A DNA stretch of 64,000 bases from Alteromonas sp. MMG017 (GCF_018100795.1 NZ_JAGJDY010000016.1:1-64000); one strand, 5' to 3'. Counted from the stretch's first letter, positions 1 through 8,171 are shown. Notes: a model not told the origin generated them from the letters alone. Program-made: numbers and translations.

Positions 1-2
1 AG

Positions 3-33
3 AAGGGCTATCCTAACGGATAGCCCTTTTTTT
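3..33 (+). terminator. Intrinsic terminator, probably of an rRNA operon
   Basis: An 11-bp perfect stem (AAGGGCTATCC at 3-13 with GGATAGCCCTT at 18-28), a 4-nt loop TAAC and a run of seven T. No coding sequence precedes it in the window. Because a 5S rRNA-like sequence and a partial copy of this terminator follow, I infer that it ends an rRNA operon lying just upstream. Confidence 0.8.
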
Positions 34-147
34 ATGTGTAAAGGAAAGTGAAATTAGCAGGTACGCTTTAGTAAAACGCTGAGTGTACTGCAGGTCCTTG
101 CGCGCTCATTCCAAAAAAGAAGCATGATAAAAAGCATCATGATTCTG

Positions 148-353
148 CACCCCATGCATATAAGCCACCGAACTCAGAAGTGATAAATGTGTAGGGAACA
201 CATTTAAACGCGCTTTAACGCGACCCGAAGGGCGTAGGGCAGAAGCCCGGAGTAACGTATTAGCGTTGCCGAGAATCGGTGACCGGCGTAGCCCAGTGTG
301 TGTCCAACCCATGTGAGAGTAGCACGGGGTGGCCCTCCACACTGTCAGGTCCC
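148..353 (+). pseudogene. Interrupted 5S rRNA-like sequence
   Basis: Two stretches match conserved bacterial 5S rRNA exactly and in the right order: CCGAACTCAGAAGTGA (168-183) and CCCATGTGAGAGTAG (308-322). AACGTATTAGCG (254-265) resembles the 5S segment that normally follows GAAGTGA directly. Between them lie about 70 nt foreign to 5S, including a perfect hairpin (AAATGTGT at 185-192 with ACACATTT at 198-205). CACCCCATGC (148-157) resembles the segment before CCGAAC but is separated from it by about 10 nt. The 3' end (ACTGTCAGG, 341-349) resembles the 5S 3' stem, but I find no matching 5' arm. A functional 5S is therefore unlikely; a degenerate duplicate is the best reading. The minus-strand reading frame here (106-342) is an artefact. 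Confidence 0.5.
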
Positions 354-363
354 ATTCGAAGAA

Positions 364-405
364 ATTGCTTCACAACGATTGCTTCACAACGATTGCTTCA
401 CAACG
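364..405. repeat. Three tandem copies of a 14-bp unit
   Basis: ATTGCTTCACAACG is present three times without spacing (364-377, 378-391, 392-405), followed by a partial ACAAC. It lies between the 5S-like sequence and the second terminator copy. No function is evident; replication slippage is the simplest origin. Confidence 0.9.
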
Positions 406-413
406 ACAACTAC

Positions 414-438
414 CCTAACGGATAGCCCTTTTTTTATG
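414..438 (+). repeat. Second copy of the terminator right half
   Basis: These 25 nt are identical to positions 12-36, including the GGATAGCCC arm, the seven T and the ATG after them. The left arm of the hairpin is absent here (GACAACTAC instead of AAGGGCTATC), so it should not work as a terminator. The 402-nt offset, with a 5S-like sequence in between, suggests that a 5S-plus-terminator unit was duplicated and then decayed. Confidence 0.8.
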
Positions 439-511
439 CGTGATAGAAAGTTCGACTCTATATTAAAACTCTTCTATTTTGTTTAGCTGCGCTCTATAAG
501 CGACTTACAGT

Positions 512-538
512 AAAAAGCCCCGCAGATGCGCGGGGCTT
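512..538 (-). terminator. Intrinsic terminator of the EF-hand gene
   Basis: Read on the minus strand it is a 9-bp GC-rich stem (AAGCCCCGC / GCGGGGCTT) with a 6-nt loop followed by a T run. It lies 27 nt beyond the stop of the minus-strand EF-hand gene. Confidence 0.85.
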
Positions 539-564
539 GAGCTATAACACTATGGAAATTAGTG

Positions 565-1356
565 TTACTGACCCATTGTCTTAATTTCTTCAAAATATCT
601 ACGGTATTCCATACGCGTAATAAGTTCGTTGCCATCTTTATCCATGGTCATGAAATCACCTTTAATACCAGCGTTTTCAATTTCACGTTTAGATAGTTCA
701 CCATCTTTATTGGCATCGGCTTCATCGAATCGCATATTTGCAGCATCCGTAACTTCTGTACGTAATGTCTTGTTCTTTTCACTGATCACAGCACCCGTTT
801 CTTCCATGGCATCACCATGTTTCATCGACTGTTGTGTGTCGCTAGTTTTCATTTCAGAACGCATTTCTTTATTTTGTTCACTAATTACATCGCCGTCTGC
901 GCCCATAGAATTCTTTTTAGCCATAGCGGATGTTTTGTTCATTGATTCAAGGCTTGCACTGGTTTTCATTTGTGTACGCAATTCTTTATTTTTTTCGCTA
1001 ATTACGTCGCCATCTGTGCCCATAGCCTCTTTCTCGTCCATGGGGTGATGTATTACATCAGCTTTGTCGTCGTGGTTTGCTTTCTCTTTAACAACAAGTT
1101 CGTCAGCAAATTTTTCAGGCTTCGCTTTTATGTAGGCAGTAAACTCAGAGTGGTTAATCATAGCATCGCCATCTGAATCTATATTAGACATAGTTTCTTC
1201 AGTAATACTTCCCTTAACCTCTTCCTTTGAAAGCATGCCGTCGCCATTTGCATCTAGTGCCTCAAAGTCTGAAGTTATCCTAGATTCGTGATGGGCAGCG
1301 AAAGCAGAAGTAGACATTACTGCGCCAATAACCATTGCTAACGTTAGCTTTTTCAT
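565..1356 (-). CDS. Secreted EF-hand calcium-binding protein with internal repeats
   Basis: A 263-residue exported protein. MKKLTLAMVIG...AFA at 1-20 is a Sec signal peptide. Four EF-hand loops are visible: D35-E46 (DANGDGMLSKEE), D60-F72, D214-E225 (DANKDGELSKRE) and D239-E250. Between the two pairs lie three copies of a unit containing VISE(K/Q)NK(E/T)(L/M)R (about 115-131, 154-170, 187-202), the first two starting with DGD. The start used here has a clear AAGGA site; an upstream in-frame ATG would add 20 residues and hide the signal peptide. It is likely a periplasmic or surface calcium-binding protein with no assignable partner. It stands alone, with its own terminator. Confidence 0.85.
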   Translation of the reverse strand: MKKLTLAMVIGAVMSTSAFAAHHESRITSDFEALDANGDGMLSKEEVKGSITEETMSNIDSDGDAMINHSEFTAYIKAKPEKFADELVVKEKANHDDKADVIHHPMDEKEAMGTDGDVISEKNKELRTQMKTSASLESMNKTSAMAKKNSMGADGDVISEQNKEMRSEMKTSDTQQSMKHGDAMEETGAVISEKNKTLRTEVTDAANMRFDEADANKDGELSKREIENAGIKGDFMTMDKDGNELITRMEYRRYFEEIKTMGQ

Positions 1357-1836
1357 AATAAATTCCTTCTTTTGCATTTGTAATGCATTGGGTTGAACAT
1401 GAGAAGTGAATGCCAAAACCGTTCTCGGTTTAAATGACTATTACAAGGCACTAAGGTATTTTCATGCCTTTACTCCTACATATCTCTATTCCTATCTTGA
1501 AAATCACATTATTTCGTTCCCGATTTATGATTCATACTTTGTGCCAAGCATTAACGTTATGATTTAAATGGTCTTTTCTTTTTTTGTATTCCAGGTTTAA
1601 GTAAATAAAGTGTTAAAAGGACACATGCTGTGAAAAATATGCACTGTGCTATATGCCACAGATATTCCTGCTCGAACGTTGCACATCCTACTTAATTGAT
1701 TCGAGAGTTAACCTTCCCGTAATAGAATTTGTTATTTAAATCAGTGTTTTAAGTCGTAAGGTAACCAGAAGGTTTAATTAGGGAAATTTCCTTAATCTTT
1801 GTTCCATCAATACAGCCCAGAGCTAGGGGATAAGGA
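1357..1836. other. Intergenic region between divergent genes
   Basis: 480 nt separating the divergent EF-hand and GGDEF genes. It must hold both promoters, but I cannot place either with confidence. I see only a weak hairpin (AAGG...CCTTT near 1450-1473) and no open frame worth reporting. Confidence 0.5.
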
Positions 1837-2805
1837 ATGTTTTCAACAATGCTTAGTAAAAATATCAATAAAAAACCCACAGAAAAGCTTTTTAACTTTT
1901 ACCAGGACTCTTCACTTTCGCGCATGATTAATTTTCTCAATGAAGCAGTTGTCGTTATAGATGCTAACGGCACTATTGAAATGCTTAACTCTACTTCCGC
2001 CTCATTACTGGGAATAGAAAAAGATAGACTTCTTGGACATAACTTACTTGAGTTAGTGATAGATGATACAGGCAAGTCTCAGACCTATGTAATTGAGAGT
2101 TTAGATGCAGGCCAGCAGGGTTTAATTTCCTCCCCCCCTATGGAAGTTAACCTTCAAGCTGACCGCGACAACAAAACACAAGTGTGTGTGGAAATGTCGA
2201 TATCAACGTTACCAGAAGCATTCTCGTCGGCTAATACATTGTATCTTTGTATACTCCGCGACCTTACGCTTCACAAGGCCGAGTATGGTTCGTTATTGCA
2301 CAAAGCTAATACCGACTATTTAACAGGGCTAGCTAACCGCCATAGGTTTGCCGAATATCTAGATAAACAGTGGGATATTTGCGAGCAAGACGACGTACCG
2401 CTAAGTATTATATTTATTGATATCGATCATTTTAAAGACTTCAATGACCAATATGGCCATATAGCTGGGGACCGATGCTTAAAGAGAATAGGGGAAACTA
2501 TTTCATTAAGCCTTCCTAATCGCGATACCTTAGCCGCACGCTATGGCGGTGAGGAGTTTGCATTAGTGTTACCCCGTTGTTCAGCACAGACCGCTCAATT
2601 GCTCGCTATACGTATTAAGCGACATATATCGCAACTAAGTACTAGGCAGTTTGCGCTAACGCAAGAATCAGAGTTAACGGTAAGCATGGGGGTGGCAACC
2701 CAAATGGAGAATCGCTACAGTTCAAAAGAAGGTTTGCTGAATGCGGCTGATACGTTGCTCTATCAGGCGAAGTCTCAGGGAAGGGATCAGATTTGCTTTT
2801 TGTAG
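1837..2805 (+). CDS. PAS-GGDEF diguanylate cyclase
   Basis: A 322-residue soluble signalling enzyme expected to make cyclic di-GMP from two GTP. A PAS sensor domain spans about 28-150 (NEAVVVIDANGTIEMLN is the typical opening). The GGDEF domain follows: metal-binding FIDIDHFKDFND near 193-204 and the active-site RYGGEEF at 235-241, so the catalytic signature is intact. The four positions where the inhibitory RxxD I-site would lie read NRDT, so product inhibition at that site is not expected. No signal peptide or membrane segment is seen. The start follows AGGGG by 7 nt; an ATG 12 nt downstream is an alternative. The ligand of the PAS domain cannot be read from the sequence. Confidence 0.93.
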   Translation: MFSTMLSKNINKKPTEKLFNFYQDSSLSRMINFLNEAVVVIDANGTIEMLNSTSASLLGIEKDRLLGHNLLELVIDDTGKSQTYVIESLDAGQQGLISSPPMEVNLQADRDNKTQVCVEMSISTLPEAFSSANTLYLCILRDLTLHKAEYGSLLHKANTDYLTGLANRHRFAEYLDKQWDICEQDDVPLSIIFIDIDHFKDFNDQYGHIAGDRCLKRIGETISLSLPNRDTLAARYGGEEFALVLPRCSAQTAQLLAIRIKRHISQLSTRQFALTQESELTVSMGVATQMENRYSSKEGLLNAADTLLYQAKSQGRDQICFL

Positions 2806-2810
2806 AATAG

Positions 2811-2831
2811 AGGGCTTTTATAAAAAGCCCT
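2811..2831. terminator. Bidirectional hairpin between convergent genes
   Basis: A perfect 9-bp stem, AGGGCTTTT / AAAAGCCCT, with a 3-nt loop. It sits between the converging GGDEF gene and the small gene at 2839, and the A/T-rich stem base supplies a short T run in either direction. Confidence 0.65.
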
Positions 2832-2838
2832 AAATTAT

Positions 2839-3204
2839 TTAACCTGGTTTTTTATTTATAATTTGTGGATCTTGGCTGGTGTACACATTCTTTTTAGGCG
2901 CAGTAACCAATTTCATGCAGATGTTTTCAGTAGTGGCATCGGAATCTACAAAGATAATGGTTTGACCATCAGCAGTAATACTATACGTAAGGTCATTATC
3001 GATATCGCCCGTTACTAAAGGCCCAACGAATTGTAGGTCATTGGAATCATCGTCAAGGGTATACATTATCATGGTATTTAACTCAGTTACGTTTACGTTT
3101 CCTGATGTGGGCGTACCTGAAAGATCGCATATTGTATACCTTGCTGGAGTAGACTTAGTATCGACAGAAACAGTAAATTGATACACTGGTGTTGGGTTGG
3201 ACAT
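2839..3204 (-). CDS. Small conserved-type protein of unknown function, paired with the STAND regulator
   Basis: 121 residues, beta-rich in appearance, without signal peptide, membrane segment or cysteine pairs. The C-terminus reads SQDPQIINKKPG; I suspect the small alteromonad family annotated as DP-EP, but recognition is weak. It lies 4 nt after the stop of the large winged-helix/STAND gene, and its ribosome site (AAGGAAAC) lies inside the last codons of that gene, so the two are cotranscribed and probably translationally coupled. That context suggests a partner or effector of the regulator. No enzymatic motif is visible. Confidence 0.6.
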   Translation of the reverse strand: MSNPTPVYQFTVSVDTKSTPARYTICDLSGTPTSGNVNVTELNTMIMYTLDDDSNDLQFVGPLVTGDIDNDLTYSITADGQTIIFVDSDATTENICMKLVTAPKKNVYTSQDPQIINKKPG

Positions 3205-3208
3205 AGTT

Positions 3209-6200
3209 CTAGTTTCCTTTTAAATAATTAAAGTAATAAGGAAAGGCTAATAGTTCGCCTTTTTCTAAGTGGTGTTTGTTGCTATCTAACTTTTTGTTTA
3301 TACACTTTATAGAAAACAAATAAGGTAGCAGAAACCCTGGGTGTGATGTTTTCTTCATTATTGGCGCTGAGAATTTTTGGAGATTCTCACATAATGTTTG
3401 ATTGATGTTATTTTTATTACGGCTTTGTTGTACAAATCTAGCCAGTGCATTTCGTAGCTTGTTTGCATCATCGACAAAGTTATCTGATGGCTTCAAACCT
3501 TTCGAGTTCTCGAAGTCATGATTAGGTAGATTGGCGAGGATTTTGTCTGCTTTACTCCATTCATTATTCAATTGATAATACTCAACCAGATACAATAGAT
3601 TCCACGCGTCGTCCGAATTTAAAGCAAATTGTTCCGCGCTATCGATATCGATATTTTTTCCTAACTCAGATGAGCTTAGCAGCAACAATATTTCGATATT
3701 ATGTAAATCTGCCTTCCATTCGCTATTATTGGGGTCTTGAGAGATTGCGGTGTTAATTTTTTGGTAAGCTTTTTCCAATGTTGAAGTGTGTACTGCGCTA
3801 TGTTTCATATATATCGTTAGTCGCACTTTTTGTACGAGTAGTGCCACATAAGGCTCGATAATAGCTGCATTAGAACTATTTTTTTTATACATCTTTTCAA
3901 AAGCTTCGTCAGCCTCCTCGTACAACCCATAAGCTTTTTCATATTCCCCAGTATGAACAGTGGCCGACGCAATCCACGACAGGGTATCGGCAGCATAAAG
4001 CTGAGCATCAAGGTCACCAGGGTTTTGTTCAGCGATATATTGTTTGAGCTTTAGTGATGCACTGAAGTATTTAATCGACTTACTAAACTCGAAGTTTTCA
4101 TATTCAAGAGAGCCCAAAGAGTTTTGTGCGTAAGCCACCTCCATCATGGCGTCAGTATTATCTGGAGCTAGTGCTAGCATACGTTCGCTATACCCCAAGT
4201 AACGTTCGAATGCCGTTCTGGCTATGTCCATCAAGCCATCATCATAAGCAATGTGGCCCAACCAAAATGCGCTTGCCCCCGCAGCTTTTAGCAGCTCGAA
4301 GTGATTAGGCGCGTCACTCAACAGCGCCTTTATTTGCACATCCGCTTCTTCGTAAGCGTCTTTCGCAGTGGCTACATCGTCACGGTAAAATCGTACTTCT
4401 GCCATAGCTTGCAGTGAAAGCGCATGTTGAAAACGCAGTTCGAAACTGGCTTTTGGCGGGCTAATGGTAAAAAATCCATACTCACTGGATTGCTGGGCTT
4501 GTTCAACGTAATGAAGTGCCTGTTCGCTAATACCTTCCAATAAATCCATACGTTTTACGCTACGCAGTTTATCGGCAAAGTCACCTATCATATAACCCAT
4601 TAAATTTTCAGCTTCTAACCGCTTTCTTTCGGCCAGTTGTTGCGATTGCTGACTTTGTAGCATGGCGCCAAACGAAATGACCGTTAAACCGGTAAGGGCT
4701 GCAAAGGTCACCCCGCGAATAACGCGTTTGCGTTGGGCGGTTTTTTGCGATGCCTTAATGAGGGCGAGTTCGTCTTGGGAAAGGCTTAAACTAGTGTCGC
4801 CTTTTAACGCCAAAGCATCCGTTAAGGGCTTTCCTTCTGTAAGCAAAAACGCCTTACTTTTATTATCTTGTAGCCATTGTTTGGTTTGTTGTTCTAGTCG
4901 GCCTTTGCTCACCAGCGCGCTTTGGTGCTGCTGGATCCAATCTTGTACCCGGTGCCAGCGCTTAAGCACAGCTTCATGCGCCACTTTAAAGCAGGCTTTG
5001 TCTTGATAAAGGTGCGATACAAATAAACGATGCTCTACCATTAGCTCGACAAATTTTTTCTCGTTATCGTTATTAAGTTCACTCCAAAATGCGGTGCGGC
5101 TAGTTAAGTTACTGCCATCTTGGGTAAGCGTTACAATAAGAGGAAGCACGCGGTCGAGTGCGGTTTTAACTAATGCCGACATTTGTAGATAAAGCTGTTC
5201 AGCTTTATGCCCAATTGCGCCTTCCATACCGCCTAACTGTTTGTAGGTACTAACTTGCAGTAAGTTGTCTGTTCGCTGCAAATACAGTTCTTGTAAGGTG
5301 TATTGTAATAATGGAAGGCAGTTGGGTTCAGCCGCGGCATCGGTAAGTATAATGTCGTCTAACGTAACGTCGGTATGGCTATCTTCTTCCCACTCTAGCC
5401 CTGCGGCAATAGCAGGAAGACGTATCATCTGGCTTAATTCACTGGCAGAGGGGGGTGTAAGGTCGAAATGTGCTCCGCGCTCTTTATTTTTCATTAGGGT
5501 GGGATATGCAGCTAAGTGATGGTAGAAATCATTCCTACATACTAACAACATCAAAATGAAGCCACTTTCAGCCAATGTTTCAAGCAGCGTGAATACCGCT
5601 TGCTTATGGGCGCTATCAACATGGTTGGTGGCCAAATAGGCTTCAAGGCGATCGAGTACAATTACATAGCACGGGAAAGCGACGTTGTTGTACTGGCTTG
5701 TAGTAGTAAGTTTAGCTTTCGCTATATTGATAACCGACTTGGGGTCACCCTTTAGTTTTGCCGCTAACGAATCTGCACTTTCCCCTTCAAATAAGGGGGC
5801 ATCGTTAATATCCCAATCCAGCATAAAGGCGGCAAGTTCTTCTACAATCTGTGCTGCCTGAATATCTGCAATATCAATACTGGCGTAATCGATGGCATGA
5901 ACACCATTCGCGCCCTTATTGTTTAATAACCTAGGTAATAAACCGGCGTGCACTAACGAACTTTTACCTGAACCGCTAGGGCCGATAATAAGGGTAAAAG
6001 GGCGTTTTTTTGTGAATTGGTCCCCAAGCCTAGCGAGCAGATTTTTTACTGCTGCATTTCTACCGTAATAAACTTGGCTTTCTTGTTGTGTAAACGCGGT
6101 TAAACCAGGGAACGGAGATTGACCTTGCCAATCGGTTTCTGCAGCACGTGTTTGTTCATCTTCTAAAAACTGAACATCGGCAATAACCCGATATCCCCGC

Positions 6201-6478
6201 TTTCGAATGGTTTCTATAAAAGAAGGCGAGCTGGCTTTATCACCCAATGCTTTGCGTAATTGAGTAATCGTTTTATGAATAGGGTTATCGCCAACAGGTG
6301 AGTCGGGCCAACATTGAGCAACAATGTCATCGGCGCTAACTACTTCCCCCGCTTGTTGACACAATAGCAATAAAACGTCCATTGCTTTGGGCTCAATGGC
6401 GCGCTTGGTTTTACCTAATATAAGGGTATTGGAGGCTGGCTCAACTTGCCAGTCACCCAAATAAAACTGCTTTAACAT
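3209..6478 (-). CDS. Membrane-tethered winged-helix / nSTAND ATPase / TPR regulator
   Basis: A 1089-residue multidomain protein. Residues 1-105 form an OmpR/CadC-type winged-helix DNA-binding domain (IHKTITQLRKALGD, then ETIRKRGYRVIADV). From about 122 (FPGLTAFTQQESQVYYGR) an nSTAND-type P-loop NTPase begins, with Walker A GPSGSGKSS at 166-174 and a Walker-B-like VIVLDRLE near 275. One hydrophobic segment near 585-607 follows a basic KTAQRKR stretch and should cross the inner membrane, leaving TPR-like repeats (about 650-950) on the far side. The layout predicts a CadC-like one-component regulator that senses outside and binds DNA inside, gated by ATP. It is divergent from the hvf operon, sharing a 257-nt intergenic region, so it may control it. 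No nuclease or other defence effector domain is seen. Confidence 0.85.
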   Translation of the reverse strand: MLKQFYLGDWQVEPASNTLILGKTKRAIEPKAMDVLLLLCQQAGEVVSADDIVAQCWPDSPVGDNPIHKTITQLRKALGDKASSPSFIETIRKRGYRVIADVQFLEDEQTRAAETDWQGQSPFPGLTAFTQQESQVYYGRNAAVKNLLARLGDQFTKKRPFTLIIGPSGSGKSSLVHAGLLPRLLNNKGANGVHAIDYASIDIADIQAAQIVEELAAFMLDWDINDAPLFEGESADSLAAKLKGDPKSVINIAKAKLTTTSQYNNVAFPCYVIVLDRLEAYLATNHVDSAHKQAVFTLLETLAESGFILMLLVCRNDFYHHLAAYPTLMKNKERGAHFDLTPPSASELSQMIRLPAIAAGLEWEEDSHTDVTLDDIILTDAAAEPNCLPLLQYTLQELYLQRTDNLLQVSTYKQLGGMEGAIGHKAEQLYLQMSALVKTALDRVLPLIVTLTQDGSNLTSRTAFWSELNNDNEKKFVELMVEHRLFVSHLYQDKACFKVAHEAVLKRWHRVQDWIQQHQSALVSKGRLEQQTKQWLQDNKSKAFLLTEGKPLTDALALKGDTSLSLSQDELALIKASQKTAQRKRVIRGVTFAALTGLTVISFGAMLQSQQSQQLAERKRLEAENLMGYMIGDFADKLRSVKRMDLLEGISEQALHYVEQAQQSSEYGFFTISPPKASFELRFQHALSLQAMAEVRFYRDDVATAKDAYEEADVQIKALLSDAPNHFELLKAAGASAFWLGHIAYDDGLMDIARTAFERYLGYSERMLALAPDNTDAMMEVAYAQNSLGSLEYENFEFSKSIKYFSASLKLKQYIAEQNPGDLDAQLYAADTLSWIASATVHTGEYEKAYGLYEEADEAFEKMYKKNSSNAAIIEPYVALLVQKVRLTIYMKHSAVHTSTLEKAYQKINTAISQDPNNSEWKADLHNIEILLLLSSSELGKNIDIDSAEQFALNSDDAWNLLYLVEYYQLNNEWSKADKILANLPNHDFENSKGLKPSDNFVDDANKLRNALARFVQQSRNKNNINQTLCENLQKFSAPIMKKTSHPGFLLPYLFSIKCINKKLDSNKHHLEKGELLAFPYYFNYLKGN

Positions 6479-6651
6479 GTATTAAATTTGCTCAAAAGAA
6501 ATCAATCAGAACAAACCTAACCTACTTTAGTTGTAAGGTAAACGAGTTACGCTGAGTTAGGTACTACATCGATTCTAAACTGGGACTATAAAATTTAGCT
6601 AAAAATACCTTTAAATTTTAATAATATAAAAAATATTAATAAAAAGTGAAA

Positions 6652-6679
6652 TTTGATCACTGTCTCCTAGGTCTATACT
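6652..6679 (+). promoter_or_regulatory. Candidate promoter of the hvfA operon
   Basis: TTTGAT (6652-6657) and TATACT (6674-6679) are separated by 16 nt in an otherwise very A/T-rich region. Just downstream, ACGTGC TTACC GCACGT (6685-6701) forms a 6-bp inverted repeat that would lie near the start of the leader. Purely sequence-based. Confidence 0.35.
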
Positions 6680-6735
6680 ACTACACGTGCTTACCGCACG
6701 TTAAAACCAGACTTATACTTTTGAGGGTAGATAAA

Positions 6736-7248
6736 ATGAAACAAATTAAAAAATCTTCTGTTGCTACGGCACTTGGTGCGGTTGTTATTGGCTCGTTGGC
6801 ATCTACGGTTGCTATGGCTGAAGTTAACCCATTTTCAATGCAGTCATTAGAGTCTGGCTATAGCCAATTCGCTGCTGAAGGCAAATGTGGTGAAGGTAAG
6901 TGCGGTGGTGATAAAGCCGCCAAATCTGCAGAGGGCAAAGCAACTGAAGGCAAGTGCGGCGAAGGTAAGTGTGGTGGCGACAAAGCGGCTAAAGCAACCG
7001 AAGGTAAATGCGGCGAAGGTAAGTGTGGTGGCGACAAAGCAGCCAAAGCTACCGAAGGTAAATGTGGCGAAGGTAAGTGCGGTGGCGATAAAGCAGCTAG
7101 CATGGCTGAAGGTAAAATGGAAAAAGCCAAAGAAGGAAAATGTGGCGAAGGTAAATGCGGTGGCGATAAAGCAGCTAGCATGGCCGAAGGTAAAATGGAA
7201 AAAGCCAAAGAAGGAAAATGTGGTGAAGGTAAATGCGGTAGCATGTAA
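6736..7248 (+). CDS. hvfA: HvfA-type RiPP metallophore precursor with twelve EGKCG motifs
   Basis: 170 residues. A Sec signal peptide (MKQIKKSS...STVAMA, cleavage before EVNPF) is followed by a short NPF-containing spacer. From residue 48 to 168 there are six EGKCGEGKCG pairs separated by GDKAAKAT- or GDKAASMAEGKMEKAK-like linkers, giving twelve EGKCG motifs and twelve cysteines. In the Haemophilus HvfA family, EGKCG cysteines are converted by an MNIO enzyme and its partner into oxazolone/thioamide groups that bind copper. The enzyme and partner genes follow directly here. The start was chosen for its GAGGG site 8 nt upstream and for the signal peptide; the longer frame from 6646 has neither. 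The number of pairs is high and the DNA itself is tandemly repeated, so copy number may vary between strains. Modification and metal are inferred. Confidence 0.93.
   Translation: MKQIKKSSVATALGAVVIGSLASTVAMAEVNPFSMQSLESGYSQFAAEGKCGEGKCGGDKAAKSAEGKATEGKCGEGKCGGDKAAKATEGKCGEGKCGGDKAAKATEGKCGEGKCGGDKAASMAEGKMEKAKEGKCGEGKCGGDKAASMAEGKMEKAKEGKCGEGKCGSM
6877..7239 (+). repeat. Tandem EGKCG-coding repeats inside hvfA
   Basis: Six units, each opening with two EGKCG codon blocks. Units 2-4 share an 18-residue period and units 4-5 a 26-residue period. Nucleotide identity between neighbouring units is nearly complete, which points to recent expansion by unequal exchange or slippage. The opposite strand and other frames stay open through the repeat and give long shadow frames that are not genes. 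Confidence 0.9.
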
Positions 7249-7269
7249 AGCTACGGCAATTGCAGTATA

Positions 7270-7297
7270 AAAAAGGCCGTCATTCGATGGCCTTTTT
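7270..7297 (+). terminator. Attenuator hairpin between hvfA and hvfB
   Basis: A stem AAAAAGGCCGTC / GATGGCCTTTTT (one G-T pair) with loop ATTC, ending in five T. It lies 21 nt after the hvfA stop and 22 nt before the hvfB start. Partial termination here would give more precursor than enzyme, a common arrangement in RiPP operons. Confidence 0.75.
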
Positions 7298-7319
7298 AGT
7301 GTGAAATTGGGGTGAAATA

Positions 7320-8171
7320 ATGAAGCATATTCAAGGTGCAGGTTTAGGTTTTCGTCGCGAGATGTTAGATGAGTTGTTACCAACATTGCCTAGCGAAGTC
7401 GACTTTTGGGAAGTTGCGCCCGAAAACTGGATCCCTTTAGGGGGCACATACGAAAGTCAGTTTGCCCAAAGTATTCAACAAGCGCCTTTTACCACACACG
7501 GTTTGTCCCTTTCTATCGGGAGTAGCGACAAGCTCGATATCGAATTCGTTAAAACGGTAAAGCGCTTTTTAGACACTCACAATATCGATTTATATAGCGA
7601 ACACCTAAGCTATTGTTCTGGTAACGGCCATATGTATGACCTTATGCCTATTCCTTTCACCGAAGACGCTGTTAACCATGTTGTAAGCCGCATAAAGCAG
7701 GTTCAAGACATTATCGAGCGGCCATTGGTACTAGAAAATGTGTCTTATTATTTGGCGCCAGGGCAAGAGATGTCTGAACTAGATTTTACTAATGCGGTAT
7801 TAGCAGAGTCAGGTTGTTCGTTACTGCTTGATGTGAACAACGTCTATGTAAATAGTATCAATCACAACTATGACGCTTATGACTTCATAAACCGCTTACC
7901 TAGCGACAAAATTGTCTATGGCCATATTGCTGGTCACTTCGATGAAGCCCCAGATTTAAAAGTAGATACTCATGGCGCTGATGTTATTGAGCCTGTATGG
8001 GATTTACTGAAGCATGCCTATAACACCCACGGTGTGTTCCCTACATTGTTAGAGCGTGATTTTAATATTCCCGCTATAGAAGTGTTATTAAAAGAAGTAC
8101 AGCGTATTAAAGTGATACAAGCTCAGTGTATTGCAAGTCACCAAACCGTATTCGAAGGGCAGTCTGCATGA
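7320..8171 (+). CDS. hvfB: MNIO (DUF692) RiPP-modifying iron oxidase, HvfB-type
   Basis: 283 residues, the usual length for the multinuclear non-haem iron oxidases (DUF692, TIM-barrel fold). Family motifs with likely iron ligands are present in order: GAGLGFRREM, FWEVAPENW, THGLSLSIGS, YSEHLSYC, LENVSYY, LLDVNNVYVN, VYGHIAGH, DTHG and LLERDFNIP. Known members oxidise cysteine residues of a precursor peptide using oxygen and an Fe(II)/Fe(III) pair. Here the evident substrate is the EGKCG protein encoded immediately upstream. The stop codon overlaps the hvfC start (ATGA), indicating coupled translation. Cytoplasmic, no signal peptide. Confidence 0.95.
   Translation: MKHIQGAGLGFRREMLDELLPTLPSEVDFWEVAPENWIPLGGTYESQFAQSIQQAPFTTHGLSLSIGSSDKLDIEFVKTVKRFLDTHNIDLYSEHLSYCSGNGHMYDLMPIPFTEDAVNHVVSRIKQVQDIIERPLVLENVSYYLAPGQEMSELDFTNAVLAESGCSLLLDVNNVYVNSINHNYDAYDFINRLPSDKIVYGHIAGHFDEAPDLKVDTHGADVIEPVWDLLKHAYNTHGVFPTLLERDFNIPAIEVLLKEVQRIKVIQAQCIASHQTVFEGQSA

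Noticed and set aside
106-342. 78-codon minus-strand reading frame at the left edge
   Set aside because: It runs antisense through the 5S rRNA-like sequence and has no ribosome site; such frames arise routinely over rRNA.
364-405. Short repeats as a possible CRISPR array
   Set aside because: The 14-bp units are directly tandem without spacers, and there are no cas genes.
3209-6478. STAND ATPase as an Avs-like antiphage protein
   Set aside because: The N-terminal domain is a DNA-binding winged helix rather than a nuclease or other effector, and the protein is membrane-spanning; a regulator fits better.
6847-7386. Long minus-strand and alternate-frame open frames over hvfA
   Set aside because: They are shadows of the tandem repeat; the plus-strand frame has the signal peptide, ribosome site and family motifs.
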